A DNA stretch of 35,898 bases from Akkermansia muciniphila (GCA_945898055.1 CAMDGV010000043.1:1-35898); one strand, 5' to 3'. Positions 1-8,824 are shown, counted from the stretch's first letter. Notes: generated by a model from the letters alone, not told the origin. Translations and numbers: made by a program.

Positions 1-120
1 AAACAGCTTCAAGGCAGACTTCGAGGCTGTGGACAATTTTGGACCCGCGACGGCCTCACTTCCTTGCTCCGGTTGACCGTGCTGGTGAAAAATGACGATT
101 ATTCCCACCTTTGGAACTGA
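1..120 (+). pseudogene. C-terminal remnant of a DDE transposase (window edge)
   Basis: Frame 1 is open from the window edge to a TGA at 118-120. It encodes about 39 residues with the pattern K-Q-L-x-G-R near the start, then QFWTRDG, a leucine-rich stretch (LLRL) and NDD...LWN just before the stop. This resembles the extreme C-terminus of ISKra4/UPF0236-like or related DDE transposases, which often end in a Trp-containing segment after a G-x-x-x-L-L-x-L helix. The rest of the gene lies outside the window, so it cannot be said whether the element is intact to the left. The family assignment rests on a short motif and is tentative. Confidence 0.35.
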
Positions 121-123
121 ACT

Positions 124-330
124 TTGCCAACAACATCGGGATGCACCGAATTTAAAAGCTCGGGACTCTCGAAGACTGAATTTGCTGCGAGATTGGGTTT
201 TCATCCTCTTTCGATGGATCGCTGGCTGCGGATCATTCATCCAACCCAGTTGTGGCGGGTCTCGGCGACACAACAGCGCTCCGGCGACGGACGTTCGGAG
301 CGCGCCGGTGCTGAAAGTCAGTCGCAGTAA
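124..330 (+). pseudogene. Possible IS66-type accessory (OrfA-like) HTH remnant
   Basis: Immediately after the previous stop and in the same frame, a 68-codon open stretch starts with TTG. It contains SGLSKTEFAARLGF followed by SMDRWLR, the layout of a short helix-turn-helix as in IS66 OrfA-like proteins (SGLS...FC/FA...G...RWL). The remainder, with an LWRVS segment, is degenerate and no plausible ATG or downstream TnpB/TnpC is visible. A second open frame over the same bases (92-352) shows no recognisable content. I regard this as insertion-sequence debris rather than a working gene. A chance open frame is the alternative. Confidence 0.25.
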
Positions 331-855
331 TATTGAATCAAAAGAGGAGTGAGAAAAGTCCACGCGACTTTGGTCGACCTTTCGCCCCCCTTCGATCGTG
401 GAATATCCTCCTTTCGGCAACGAGGGAACCATGGGGTTGGGCGTACGCTTACACCCATTTGCGGATCGTGTTTAAAAATCCCCTGAACTGAGATGTTTAT
501 CTCCAGAAGACGCCCCGACTGGCTGCCGGAACCAAGCCCTGCCAACTACGCAATGGAAAAATCCGACATGGAAAAATCAGGAAAAATCAGGCTAGGTCAG
601 GAGGTCTGAAGTCGCTACTTTCATCGTCTGGCCTTCCCCACGATAAATCCGCCTACCCAAAAACCCGCTCAAAACTTAGGAATTTAGACTCGCACCTAGT
701 TCCTAGGCTTTATCCCCATTTTTCTGAGGTCGGAAATCCTAGACCACTGCGTCAAAGCGAGGGGCTTGGCGATAGATTCTCTCAAGCTTTGCTCAGCCTT
801 TTAAAGACAGGTTCAGAGTTGCAGTTCAGCGCTTCGGCCCCAACCTTTTCGCCGG
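331..855. other. Intergenic stretch without recognisable gene
   Basis: No open frame here has recognisable content on either strand. The only structure I can point to is a short direct repeat, GGAAAAATC, occurring three times between 555 and 588. The final 100 bases before the cobalamin adenosyltransferase gene presumably carry its promoter, but no convincing -35/-10 pair is seen. A sequence resembling one cobalamin-riboswitch box was considered and rejected. Confidence 0.4.
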
Positions 856-1392
856 ATGAGTATTGCTACACGCACAGGGGACGCCGGAACTACCGGCTTA
901 ATGTACAATCGTCGGGTGTCTAAATCCGATCCTCGGGTTGAAGCCTATGGATCTGTCGATGAGCTCAATGCCGCCATCGGCATGGCTCGAGCCACCTCGA
1001 CCCTACCTTTTATCTCCGACAACTTACTGCTCATTCAAAAGGACCTTGTTATTCTCATGGGAGAGCTAGCGACTGCTCAAGAGGATATGAAGCGCTATTT
1101 CCAAGACGGCTTCCAAAGGGTTACGCCCGATCTTACGGCTCGACTCGATCAACTCGTGGCGACGATCGAGTCAAAATCAATTACCTTTAAAGGTTGGGCG
1201 ACCCCGGGAATGACCCTGCATTCTGCCGCTGTTGATGTCGCTCGAACGACCTGTCGCCGGGCCGAACGACGGGTGCATGCTCTCAAGGAATTAGGGGGCA
1301 TTGAAAATACCGAAATCCTTATTTTTCTCAACCGACTCAGCGATCTGCTCTGGCTGTTTGCTCGCTGGGTTGAGACTCAAAGTGAAGCCTAA
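856..1392 (+). CDS. pduO: ATP:cob(I)alamin adenosyltransferase, PduO type
   Basis: This 178-residue protein has the hallmarks of the PduO/MMAB-type corrinoid adenosyltransferase, which transfers the 5'-deoxyadenosyl group of ATP to cob(I)alamin to make coenzyme B12. The N-terminal ATP-binding signature TRTGDAGTTGL is at residues 5-15, and the C-terminal helix with the RTTCRRAERRV block is at 130-140. YGSVDELNAAIG at about 31-42 is also typical. Length fits the family (about 180-190). It starts with ATG and stands alone, converging with the WalJ-type gene 48 bases downstream. No cobalamin biosynthesis gene is nearby, so it probably serves salvage or activation of B12 for enzymes encoded elsewhere. 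The symbol is used in the family sense (also cobO/MMAB-like). Confidence 0.93.
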   Translation: MSIATRTGDAGTTGLMYNRRVSKSDPRVEAYGSVDELNAAIGMARATSTLPFISDNLLLIQKDLVILMGELATAQEDMKRYFQDGFQRVTPDLTARLDQLVATIESKSITFKGWATPGMTLHSAAVDVARTTCRRAERRVHALKELGGIENTEILIFLNRLSDLLWLFARWVETQSEA

Positions 1393-1440
1393 AATCGAAG
1401 CATTCGAAGGGCGGATCACCCGTCATCCTGCGACCGTACT

Positions 1441-2232
1441 TTAATCACCCAGACACACGGTCTCGCAGGGTGTATCTTGCGAGGTATTTCGAACGCGGAT
1501 ATGAGTTATTCCCGCCTCGGTCAAGGCCGCTTCCACGGTCCTACGGGCTAATTCCGGTGAGTTACAACCCTGACTCAGGTGACCAAGAAAGATTTGCCTC
1601 AACAACGGCCATGCAACCTCGACAGCCACACCAGCCGCCGCAGTATTGGAAAGATGCCCATGCCGACTTCGAATCCGCTGCTTGATCGAAGGCGGCCGAT
1701 CGGTGTCCTGTTGCAGCATCTGCTCGTCGTAGTTGGATTCTAATACTAATAAATTTGCCTCCCTCATTCGCTCCACAACCAAGCGAGTGGAATGTCCAAG
1801 ATCAGTCAAAAACCCGATAGTCCCGGCCGTTGTTCGAAGGAGAAAGCCCACCGGATCCATGGCATCGTGGGGCACATTGAACGACTTCACCTCGACCTCG
1901 CCGACTTGAAAAGTAGAGCCTGTCTCAAATAAACTGAATTCAAGGCGCGCTGTCGGAAATTTCACCTGAATGGCCTCGACGGTCAGTCGGTTCGCGTAGA
2001 TTCGGGTACCGGTTTGAGAACAAAGCGTCCCTAAACCTCCAATATGGTCCATATGCTCATGGGTCACCAACACGCCTGTAAGCCCTTCGGGGGCTCTTCC
2101 CAAAGTAGCCAATCGACTACGAATCTGTTTAGCACTAAAGCCGGCGTCGATTAACAACCGAGTCTCGCCGGCTTCCAAATAGGCACAGTTACCTTTGGAC
2201 CCACTTCCTAAAATCGTGAAACGAACAGCCAT
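1441..2232 (-). CDS. MBL-fold metallohydrolase, WalJ/YycJ type
   Basis: The 263-residue protein has the metallo-beta-lactamase fold. It starts with a beta strand leading into GSGSKGNC (residues 9-16), the WalJ/YycJ-family variant of the usual SSGSSGN. The metal-binding signature THEHMDHIGG is at 57-66 (H58, H60, D62, H63). NVPHDA in the middle and LESNYDEQML further on are also as expected for this family. In Firmicutes, WalJ/YycJ is a 5'-3' exonuclease associated with the WalRK system; in Verrucomicrobiota it is a stand-alone protein whose substrate is not established. It lies 170 bases downstream of rsmD on the same strand and converges with pduO. Family membership is firm; the biological role is inferred only. 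Confidence 0.85.
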   Translation of the reverse strand: MAVRFTILGSGSKGNCAYLEAGETRLLIDAGFSAKQIRSRLATLGRAPEGLTGVLVTHEHMDHIGGLGTLCSQTGTRIYANRLTVEAIQVKFPTARLEFSLFETGSTFQVGEVEVKSFNVPHDAMDPVGFLLRTTAGTIGFLTDLGHSTRLVVERMREANLLVLESNYDEQMLQQDTDRPPSIKQRIRSRHGHLSNTAAAGVAVEVAWPLLRQIFLGHLSQGCNSPELARRTVEAALTEAGITHIRVRNTSQDTPCETVCLGD

Positions 2233-2402
2233 CCATCAAAACTAAAGTACTCGTTCCTAACTCACAACCTGCATTAGACGAAACCGAGTCATTTTCAAAA
2301 TCAGAAAGTGCGACTCGGATCAATCGGATCACATCTCCTCCAAAGCGGGCTCAGCCAAGACCCAAATCCGAAAAAAGCCGCCGGATCGAAACCCACTTGA
2401 GT

Positions 2403-2981
2403 TCACGAGGGGGAGATAAGAAAACGCATTACGGTATCGCCATGCTTCAACTCCTTACGCTCCTTCCAAAAAGCGGGTATCTCTAAAGTATCCCTCTTGG
2501 TATGGCCCACAATAAAAAGCCCGCCCGGAGCTAGCAATTGAGGGAGTGCCTCATCATCGAGGAGCTTTTGGGCTAATGACACCGAGCGTCGCCCGACATT
2601 TTTCTCACCGTAAGGTGGATCTGCAATGATAAGATCAAAGAAACGTCCGGCCGCTTTCAACTGAGGAAAAGAGGTGAAAACGTCCTGAACACGCAAAAGA
2701 ACGCAAGCGGTCGGAAGACCTGTCGAAGCTAAGTTCTGCCGATAAAATCTGGAATGCTTTTCGGACAGCTCTACGCTGACCATTTCCCTCGCGCCTCGAC
2801 TCAAGCATTCCAAGCCTAATGCCCCGCTTCCGGCAAAAAGATCGAGCACCCGCGCTCCATCGAGGAACGTTCCCAGGCTGTTAAATACCGCCAGCTTCAC
2901 CTTGTCCGGTGTCGGGCGAACTCCAAGGCCCTCCGGAACTTTGAGCAGCCGGCCGGCTGCAAGACCACCAATGATTCTCAA
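2403..2981 (-). CDS. rsmD: 16S rRNA (guanine(966)-N(2))-methyltransferase RsmD
   Basis: The 192-residue protein begins MRIIGGLAAGR, the RsmD N-terminus. It continues with RPTPDKVKLAVFN (residues 22-34), which matches the family's RPT...R/K...FN/NxL signature. The S-adenosylmethionine site VLDLFAGSGALGLE spans residues 45-58, and the catalytic DPPYG is at 121-125, the N6/N2-methyltransferase IV motif (D/N-PP-Y/F). RsmD methylates G966 of 16S rRNA in the assembled 30S subunit. Length is normal. The start codon is ATG. The region upstream (2982-3136) holds no gene, and the WalJ-type gene follows downstream in the same direction. Confidence 0.93.
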   Translation of the reverse strand: MRIIGGLAAGRLLKVPEGLGVRPTPDKVKLAVFNSLGTFLDGARVLDLFAGSGALGLECLSRGAREMVSVELSEKHSRFYRQNLASTGLPTACVLLRVQDVFTSFPQLKAAGRFFDLIIADPPYGEKNVGRRSVSLAQKLLDDEALPQLLAPGGLFIVGHTKRDTLEIPAFWKERKELKHGDTVMRFLISPS

Positions 2982-3136
2982 GCACCTAGAGTGGTGAAGT
3001 GAAGCTAGGTATCAAGACCGGTCTCATCCAATGACTCTAGAGACTCTCTCGATATCCTTCCTTTTTAATTACCTCGAAAATTGATTTGTCGAAAGTGTTC
3101 CCTCCGAATTAGTGGGAATCTAGGCCTACCTGAGGC

Positions 3137-3310
3137 TTAAACGTTAAAAATTTCCTTATCTTTAATCCGACCGAAAGAAAGTTTGTTCCAAATTCGCTCA
3201 TGGACGTAATAGGGAATCAACTGGATCAAGACCTCAACCAAGCCGAATTTCACAGCAAAATTCACTTCACCTAGGATGATCCAATCACTACTTAGGTAGC
3301 CCGTGCGAGG
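3137..3310 (-). pseudogene. 3' remnant of a DUF2061 small membrane protein gene
   Basis: Reading the minus strand from about 3310 to a TAA at 3139-3137 gives one open frame. It contains SDWIILGE, then FGLVEVLIQLIPYY, then VHERIWNKLSFGR, then RIKDKE before the stop. This matches the second half of DUF2061 proteins: a membrane helix followed by YYxHERxWNxxxxGR. The frame is closed by a stop codon just upstream (3311-3313), and neither a start codon nor the N-terminal half of the domain (normally about 70-80 residues in all) is present. The remnant of a transposase begins beyond this point, so the 5' half was probably lost in an insertion/deletion event. The identification rests on the HERxWN motif and helix. 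Confidence 0.55.
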
Positions 3311-3430
3311 TTAGGGGCTGCGTGCGCGTTCTGATGCTGTCGTTCAATTAACCCATTGCCAATCTTAGTCTGGGAGCTTCCTGAAATAGTTACGAAAAGG
3401 TAGAGTCGCTCGGGGATTTGGAGGAGTGCG

Positions 3431-3943
3431 ATGGTGCGGCCCATTCGTTTGGGGGTAGTATTAGACCCGCGGATACCGGAACCACCGCAGAAGCCGGAAC
3501 GAGATGAGCAGGCCCTTTTGGATGGATTGCGCGTCGAGCTGATTGAACCCAAAGAATTGGGGTGAGCCCCTGCCCTTCAGTTTGCCCGGGTGGACCGTCG
3601 GATCGGAGCCGAAGGCAAACTGAACCAAACTTCAATGATGACTTCATGGGCCCAAGGCGACTTGCGTGACGCCGAATGGTTGGACTTCGAACAGGGTCGG
3701 TGGGGCATCGAGAACTGCAGCCACCACCCGCTGGACGTAACTCATCGCGACGATGAAAGCCAAGTGCGCCAGCCTAACGCGGCTTGGGTCCTAGGGATCT
3801 TTCGGCGTCTTTCCAAGGCCTGCAAGCAGGTCAGGGCCAAGGGCCGGGCCAAGCGCGAAACCACTTCTAGGGCCTGGACCGAAGAGAATTAGTTCGACCG
3901 CTGGAAGGCCATCCGTCTCGTTCCACGTCGAGTCGCCCGATGA
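3431..3943 (+). pseudogene. DDE transposase pseudogene (ISAs1/IS4-like), two in-frame stops
   Basis: One reading frame runs from 3431 to 3943, interrupted by TGA at 3563-3565 and TAG at 3890-3892. After the first stop it reads FARVDRRIGAEGK, then a degenerate MTSWAQGD, then GRWGIENCSHHPLDVTHRDD and ESQVR, followed by VLGIFRRLS. This is the C-terminal part of ISAs1/IS4-like transposases: strand, TSL-like segment, HWGIEN-x-LHW-x-xDVTFxED-xSxVR with the catalytic Glu of the DDE triad in GIEN, then the helical tail. Beyond the TAG the frame continues with KAIRLVPRRVAR, still transposase-like. The region before 3563 is less certain. No terminal inverted repeats were identified. The gene is clearly inactive. 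Confidence 0.65.
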
Positions 3944-4019
3944 AATCTCATGCGCGAAAAGCAAATCCTAGCCAAGCCGGCATTGCTCAGACCGAGCTTG
4001 ATGCAACTCTGGGTTGATT

Positions 4020-4072
4020 TTGACATATTGAATAACCCATTGAACTTACTTTAAAAAAATATTTTACTCGCT
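4020..4072 (+). promoter_or_regulatory. Candidate promoter region for the DUF1080 operon
   Basis: A perfect -35 hexamer TTGACA lies at 4020-4025, followed by an AT-rich stretch up to the ATG at 4083. No -10 hexamer with good spacing and sequence is obvious, so this is only a candidate. It is the most promoter-like sequence between the transposase pseudogene and the DUF1080 gene. Confidence 0.25.
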
Positions 4073-4082
4073 CCCTTAAATC

Positions 4083-5534
4083 ATGCTCCTAGCCTTCCCG
4101 CTGAGAAAAGCACCTCTCCGCCGACTTTCCCTGCTTGGTTACTTGGCGTTCTTGGTTGCCGCTCTCGCCGCAGAAGTCAATCCACCAACGTCTAAATGGA
4201 AGTCCTTATTTAACGGTCGGGATTTGTCAAATTGGGACACGTTTCTGGCGACCTCCAGCGGTTCCGCTCCACTCGTGGCAAACTTGGATACCTCGGGAGT
4301 CTTTAGCGTCACCAACCTGATGGGCGAAACTGTGATTCACGTTTCAGGTGAACGATTCGGAGCTATTACCACACGAGAACAGTTCACAAACTTCCATTTT
4401 CGCGTGCAATTTAAGTGGGGAACAGCCCGTTGGGGGGGCCGGACGACGGTTGGGCGCGACTCGGGGATTCTCTACTGCGGCATTGGTCAACCCAATCCAC
4501 GTACGGGCTGGCTCACCTCAATCGAAAACAACGTAATGGAAAAAGGCGTCGGCCAATGGTGGAGCGTCAACGGTGCGATCATTGACTGCGAGGGGGACTG
4601 GGTCACCGCCGAAAACGAGCTTTACGTTCCTTACAAACGAGAGGGTCAAGGGGAGAAGAATATCGTCTGGCGAAAGGGAGGTCCACGCCTCACAGCCACA
4701 GGTGCAACCGGGATCACTCCGCCCTTCGACGTTGAACAAGTCTTTGGCAATTGGAATACGGTAGAAGTTGTCTTTTGGGGTGGTAATTGCCTCCACATCC
4801 TTGATGGCCGCGTCAACCTTGTCGCCTTCAACCCTCGCTACAAAGAGGGCAACCAATGGCACCCGTTCACTCAAGGAAAGATTCAGCTCCAATCCGAGGA
4901 GGCAGAAGTCTTCTATCGTCAGGTTGAAGCACGACCTCTGACCGAACTACCGCCTGAGTATTTCGACTCTATCGTCTCACCCGCCGGCGATGATAGCGGC
5001 TTTATTCCGCTCTTAACCGGCACTGCTTTGAAAAATTGGAGGCAATGCGGTCCCGGTAAGTTTACGGTAACGAACGGAATTGCCACTGGCGAAGGTGGTA
5101 TGGGCTTGTGGTGGTATTCCGGCCAAACATTTACCAACTTTGTTTTCCGTGGTGAATTCCTGCAGGAGCAGGCCACTGCCGATTCCGGACTTTTCCTGCG
5201 CTTCCCAGATCCGGGTAACGATCCATGGGTCGCGGTTAAAAAAGGGCAGGAGATGGAGATTGGTGATCCGAATCCGCAGAACCCAACTTGGCGTACAGGT
5301 TCGATTTATCCCTTTTGCGCATCAATCACTGCAAATACAAAACCGTTCGGGCAATGGAACACTTACGAGATTGTTTGTCGTGGCCATGACTATTCAGTCC
5401 GAATCAACGACCAAATAGTGACCGCCTGGACAGACCTCACCCAACGCACCTTAAGAGGCTTTGTCGGCCTACAAAATTACAACGATAACAAGACTGTCCG
5501 ACATCGAAACCTGCGCCTAAAGGAAATATTGTGA
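4083..5534 (+). CDS. Exported protein with two DUF1080 (3-keto-disaccharide hydrolase) domains
   Basis: The 483-residue product has an N-terminal signal peptide (basic start, hydrophobic core to about residue 30, ending near ALAAEV). Two DUF1080/3-keto-disaccharide hydrolase domains follow. The first opens with SLFNGRDLSNW at 41-51 and runs to about 285. The second opens with FIPLLTGTALKNW at about 308 and runs to the end, closing with RHRNLRLKEIL. DUF1080 is a concanavalin-like fold; characterised members hydrolyse 3-keto-glycosides made by sugar 3-dehydrogenases, others only bind sugar. The stop codon overlaps the GTG start of the next gene (GTGA), so the two are translationally coupled. 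A role in periplasmic sugar breakdown is likely, but neither substrate nor activity can be read from the sequence. Confidence 0.85.
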   Translation: MLLAFPLRKAPLRRLSLLGYLAFLVAALAAEVNPPTSKWKSLFNGRDLSNWDTFLATSSGSAPLVANLDTSGVFSVTNLMGETVIHVSGERFGAITTREQFTNFHFRVQFKWGTARWGGRTTVGRDSGILYCGIGQPNPRTGWLTSIENNVMEKGVGQWWSVNGAIIDCEGDWVTAENELYVPYKREGQGEKNIVWRKGGPRLTATGATGITPPFDVEQVFGNWNTVEVVFWGGNCLHILDGRVNLVAFNPRYKEGNQWHPFTQGKIQLQSEEAEVFYRQVEARPLTELPPEYFDSIVSPAGDDSGFIPLLTGTALKNWRQCGPGKFTVTNGIATGEGGMGLWWYSGQTFTNFVFRGEFLQEQATADSGLFLRFPDPGNDPWVAVKKGQEMEIGDPNPQNPTWRTGSIYPFCASITANTKPFGQWNTYEIVCRGHDYSVRINDQIVTAWTDLTQRTLRGFVGLQNYNDNKTVRHRNLRLKEIL

Positions 5535-8500
5535 TAGGGGATCTCTGCCTTCGAATTTTATTAGTCGCCCTTGCCGTAAACTGTCTTTCGCTCCTTGGGA
5601 GATCAACCGATCGCGCCATATCTCCCCTGCCCCAGCCTGTCGCCAATTGGCGGATTGAACTCATTGCCGAAGCACCCCGCGTCCAGCATCCGACCGTTGT
5701 CGCCTGCGCTCCCGATGGTCGAGTTTTTGTGGCCGAAGACCCTATGGATATTAGGCTAGCAAAAGCGGATGCGGCTGGAGGTCGTATCCTCTGTTTTTAT
5801 CCTGATGGCCACTTCACTGTCTTCGCAGACAAACTCTATGCGGTCTTCGGCCTTCAATACCTCGATGGCAAAGTTTACGTCCTCCATAATCCCAAGTTGA
5901 GCGTCTTCGACGACACCAACGGCATTGGCTCAAACCGCCGAGAACTCATCGACCAAACATTACCCGAACCTTCTGCTCTCAATTGGAACGATCATGTCCC
6001 CGCGAATTTTCACCTCGCGATGGATGGCTTTTTTTATGTGGCCAGCGGTGACAAAGGATTACACGGCGCGAAAGGCACCGATGGGTCACGGGCCGATCTG
6101 TTTACCGGCGGCCTCTTTCGTATCCGACCCGATGGCTCGGAATTAGAAATCGTGTCTCACGGAGTGCGGAATATTTTGGACGTCGCACTGAACGCTGAAG
6201 ACGAGCGATTCACCTACGACAACACCGACGAGCACGACTGGATGGGACGTTTCACGCATATGGTCGATGCGGGCTTCTACGGCTATCCGCACGACTTTAT
6301 TCCACAACGACCCTACACACTCTGGATGATGGATGATTACGGTGCCGGGGCAGCCTGTGGCATTTCCGCCTACACTGAAGATGCCCTTCCGCCTGAATAT
6401 CAGGGGAACATTTTTCTATCTGACTTTGGCAAACGCCAAATTCTGCGTGTCCGGATTGAACGCAGTGGTGCCAGTTTTCGCACCCTTTCCAAGGAGGACA
6501 TCTTTCCGAATCCACCCGCCGACTTCCGACCGGTCGGTATCACTCCTGGATCGGATGGTAAAAGCCTCTACATCTGCGATTGGCAACATCGCGATGAAAA
6601 GGCCGACGTCAGTGTGGGACGCCTTCTTAAACTAACTTGGACCGGTCCCGATGCCAGCACACCCAAGCCTTCTTGGTACATACCCGCTGCAACTGGGAGC
6701 AAATTCCACGCCACCGACAGTGAATTAGGCCGAGGCCTCTCTCATCCCTCACGCGAGGTCAGACTCACCGCCCAACGCCGACTCACCGAACGTCGAGCCA
6801 CCACGGAAGTGACCGCGATCCTTCGGAACACCTCAGCCTCCGCTCTCGCCCGCAGTCACGCCCTTTGGGCTATCGACGCTATCGAAGGCAATCGATCAGA
6901 CTCAGCAGAGATTATCGCTGCCGCCGCCGATCAAAATCCGATCGTTCGCCGGCAAGTTCTCCGTCAACTGGGGACTCGACGCGTCACCAATGCCGCACTC
7001 GCTATCATTGAGCGACTCGGAGACTCCGATACCTCGGTTCGCTTCCAAGCTGCCACCGCGCTGGGCCGTCTCGGTGACCCAAAAAACGTTTCAGCAGTGC
7101 GCAGCGCCTTGGCTGGATCCGACCTATTCCTACGGTACGCTCTTTTTACGGCACTAAACCGGATCGGAACTAACGCCCCGAAGGCCTGGCCTGAAATCGT
7201 TCTGGGATTAGAGAGTTCGAATTCTCGCGTTCGTGAAGATACCTATTTTGCCCTTCGTGAGACCTACGATAGAACCTTGCTCGCGGCACTGATTGCTTTG
7301 TTTCTAGACGCAAATAAGCCTTCAACCGCCCGACAAAGTGCACTGGAGTTAATTGCTGCCCTCCATCATCAGAAGCCGGCGTGGAAAGGCCAATGGTGGG
7401 CTTATCATCCGGCGCTCCAGCAACCCGCAGCGAAGTCGGAAGTTTGGTCAGGTACTGACCTTATTTTGGCCACTCTTCGTGCTGGCTTGCACGAAAGCGA
7501 TCTCAGGCTCCGCCGCGATTGTATCAATGGATTAGCCACTGCACTCGATACCAACTCAGCGCCTTCGCTTCTGGAAATTTTTCCACGCGAAACCGATGCC
7601 ACCAACCGAGCGACTCTGCTTCGGGCCTTAGGCAAAATGAAAATCCCAGAGACTCTCCGATTGATCACCAATGAACTGGACCAACCAAGTCATTCTGAAA
7701 CAACGAGTGCGGCCATTACCGCTGCAGGAGTGTTAAGCAACCCAAAAGCAGTGACCCCATTGACCCGATTTCTCCAATCGCCCAAAGCCCTAGCTCCCTC
7801 TCTAGCTCAAGCCATTATCGCACTCCGAAAGCTTCAAGCGATCTCCTCAATTAGCTCCATCGAACCACTCACCCGCCATGCCGTTGCTTCAGTTCGCGTC
7901 GAGGCCTTTACTGCGCTGGCTGAGTTGCAAGGTGAGGCGTCTTTGCCCTCACTTGAAACCGGACTCAAGGATTCCTCGCCAGAAATCCGCCGAGCCGTGG
8001 TGACGGCACTAGGAAATTTAAAATCCTCGCGGACCGTTCCTCTGCTTCTTCAGGCTTACTTGGATCCAGTCGTGCGGACCGAGGCTTTCGCAGCCCTCAC
8101 CCGCTCCGGTGACCAAAGGGCGATTGGGGTCTTCCTTGCTGGAATTGGCTCCAAAAACCCTCTAGAACGTAACGCTGCGCACCTCGCCATCGGAGGGATG
8201 CGCGGCAAAGTTCTAAAAGCTATTGAGGCAAAAGTCTCTACTCTTTCCTCTCAAGCATTGACCGAACTCCGCCACATTTACGCTGGAAACACGTTGGCTG
8301 AAAGTGGACCTATTTTCGCAAAAGAGTTTAAACAGCCTACCCTTGATCAGTACTTAGCCGCTGCCGTTAAACTCCCGGGCAATCGGGTTCGGGGTAAAGA
8401 ACTCTTCGCCGAGACGGCCGGATTGAACTGCATTGCCTGCCATCGCCGAGACGGTCAAGGCGGCGATCTCGGTCCAGATCTTTCCGGTATTGGTTCGCAA

Positions 8501-8824
8501 TTCGACCGTCGCACTTTGGCTGAATCTATTCTTTATCCAAGCAAAGCCGTCCGCGAAGGCTATCAACAAATCGTGGTTGAAATGACCGATGCGGAACAAT
8601 TTATCGGCCTCGTCCGAGGTGAAACTGCCGAAGTACTTACCTTACGCGATAGTTCCGGACGCGAACACAAACTGCCACGCACCTCCATAAAATCTCGGCA
8701 CAACAGTGAATTTTCGCTAATGCCAGAAGGGCTGCAAGCCGCCCTGACGATCGACGAGTTTTCCGACCTCATCGCCTATCTCGCCTCGCTCTTGGCTAAT
8801 TCTCCCTCAACCCTAATAAAGTAA
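5531..8824 (+). CDS. PVC-type membrane-associated dehydrogenase with HEAT repeats and cytochrome c domain
   Basis: The 1097-residue protein uses a GTG start that overlaps the previous stop by four bases. It has a signal-like hydrophobic N-terminus. A glucose/sorbosone-dehydrogenase-like beta-propeller domain extends to about residue 370 (HLAMDGFFYVASGDKG, HGVRNILDVALN, LSDFGKRQILRV). A long helical HEAT/armadillo region spans about 390-880, with repeated V/I-R-x-x-A-x-x-A-L-G patterns. A C-terminal class I cytochrome c domain carries one heme site CIACH (Cys967, Cys970, His971). This architecture is the PVC-superfamily heme-binding dehydrogenase family, very expanded in Verrucomicrobiota and Planctomycetota. 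Periplasmic sugar or alcohol oxidation coupled to the cytochrome is the likely role. Its operon with a DUF1080 protein supports a sugar substrate, but that is inferred. Confidence 0.88.
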   Translation: MIGDLCLRILLVALAVNCLSLLGRSTDRAISPLPQPVANWRIELIAEAPRVQHPTVVACAPDGRVFVAEDPMDIRLAKADAAGGRILCFYPDGHFTVFADKLYAVFGLQYLDGKVYVLHNPKLSVFDDTNGIGSNRRELIDQTLPEPSALNWNDHVPANFHLAMDGFFYVASGDKGLHGAKGTDGSRADLFTGGLFRIRPDGSELEIVSHGVRNILDVALNAEDERFTYDNTDEHDWMGRFTHMVDAGFYGYPHDFIPQRPYTLWMMDDYGAGAACGISAYTEDALPPEYQGNIFLSDFGKRQILRVRIERSGASFRTLSKEDIFPNPPADFRPVGITPGSDGKSLYICDWQHRDEKADVSVGRLLKLTWTGPDASTPKPSWYIPAATGSKFHATDSELGRGLSHPSREVRLTAQRRLTERRATTEVTAILRNTSASALARSHALWAIDAIEGNRSDSAEIIAAAADQNPIVRRQVLRQLGTRRVTNAALAIIERLGDSDTSVRFQAATALGRLGDPKNVSAVRSALAGSDLFLRYALFTALNRIGTNAPKAWPEIVLGLESSNSRVREDTYFALRETYDRTLLAALIALFLDANKPSTARQSALELIAALHHQKPAWKGQWWAYHPALQQPAAKSEVWSGTDLILATLRAGLHESDLRLRRDCINGLATALDTNSAPSLLEIFPRETDATNRATLLRALGKMKIPETLRLITNELDQPSHSETTSAAITAAGVLSNPKAVTPLTRFLQSPKALAPSLAQAIIALRKLQAISSISSIEPLTRHAVASVRVEAFTALAELQGEASLPSLETGLKDSSPEIRRAVVTALGNLKSSRTVPLLLQAYLDPVVRTEAFAALTRSGDQRAIGVFLAGIGSKNPLERNAAHLAIGGMRGKVLKAIEAKVSTLSSQALTELRHIYAGNTLAESGPIFAKEFKQPTLDQYLAAAVKLPGNRVRGKELFAETAGLNCIACHRRDGQGGDLGPDLSGIGSQFDRRTLAESILYPSKAVREGYQQIVVEMTDAEQFIGLVRGETAEVLTLRDSSGREHKLPRTSIKSRHNSEFSLMPEGLQAALTIDEFSDLIAYLASLLANSPSTLIK

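Noticed and set aside
92-352. 86-codon ORF near the left edge
   Set aside because: Another frame over the same bases contains the helix-turn-helix-like text; this one shows no recognisable content.
595-760. Cobalamin-riboswitch-like boxes (GTCAGGAGGTCTG near 595 and GACCACTG near 741) upstream of the cobalamin adenosyltransferase gene
   Set aside because: The order of the two boxes is the reverse of that in cobalamin riboswitches, and the rest of the conserved core is missing.
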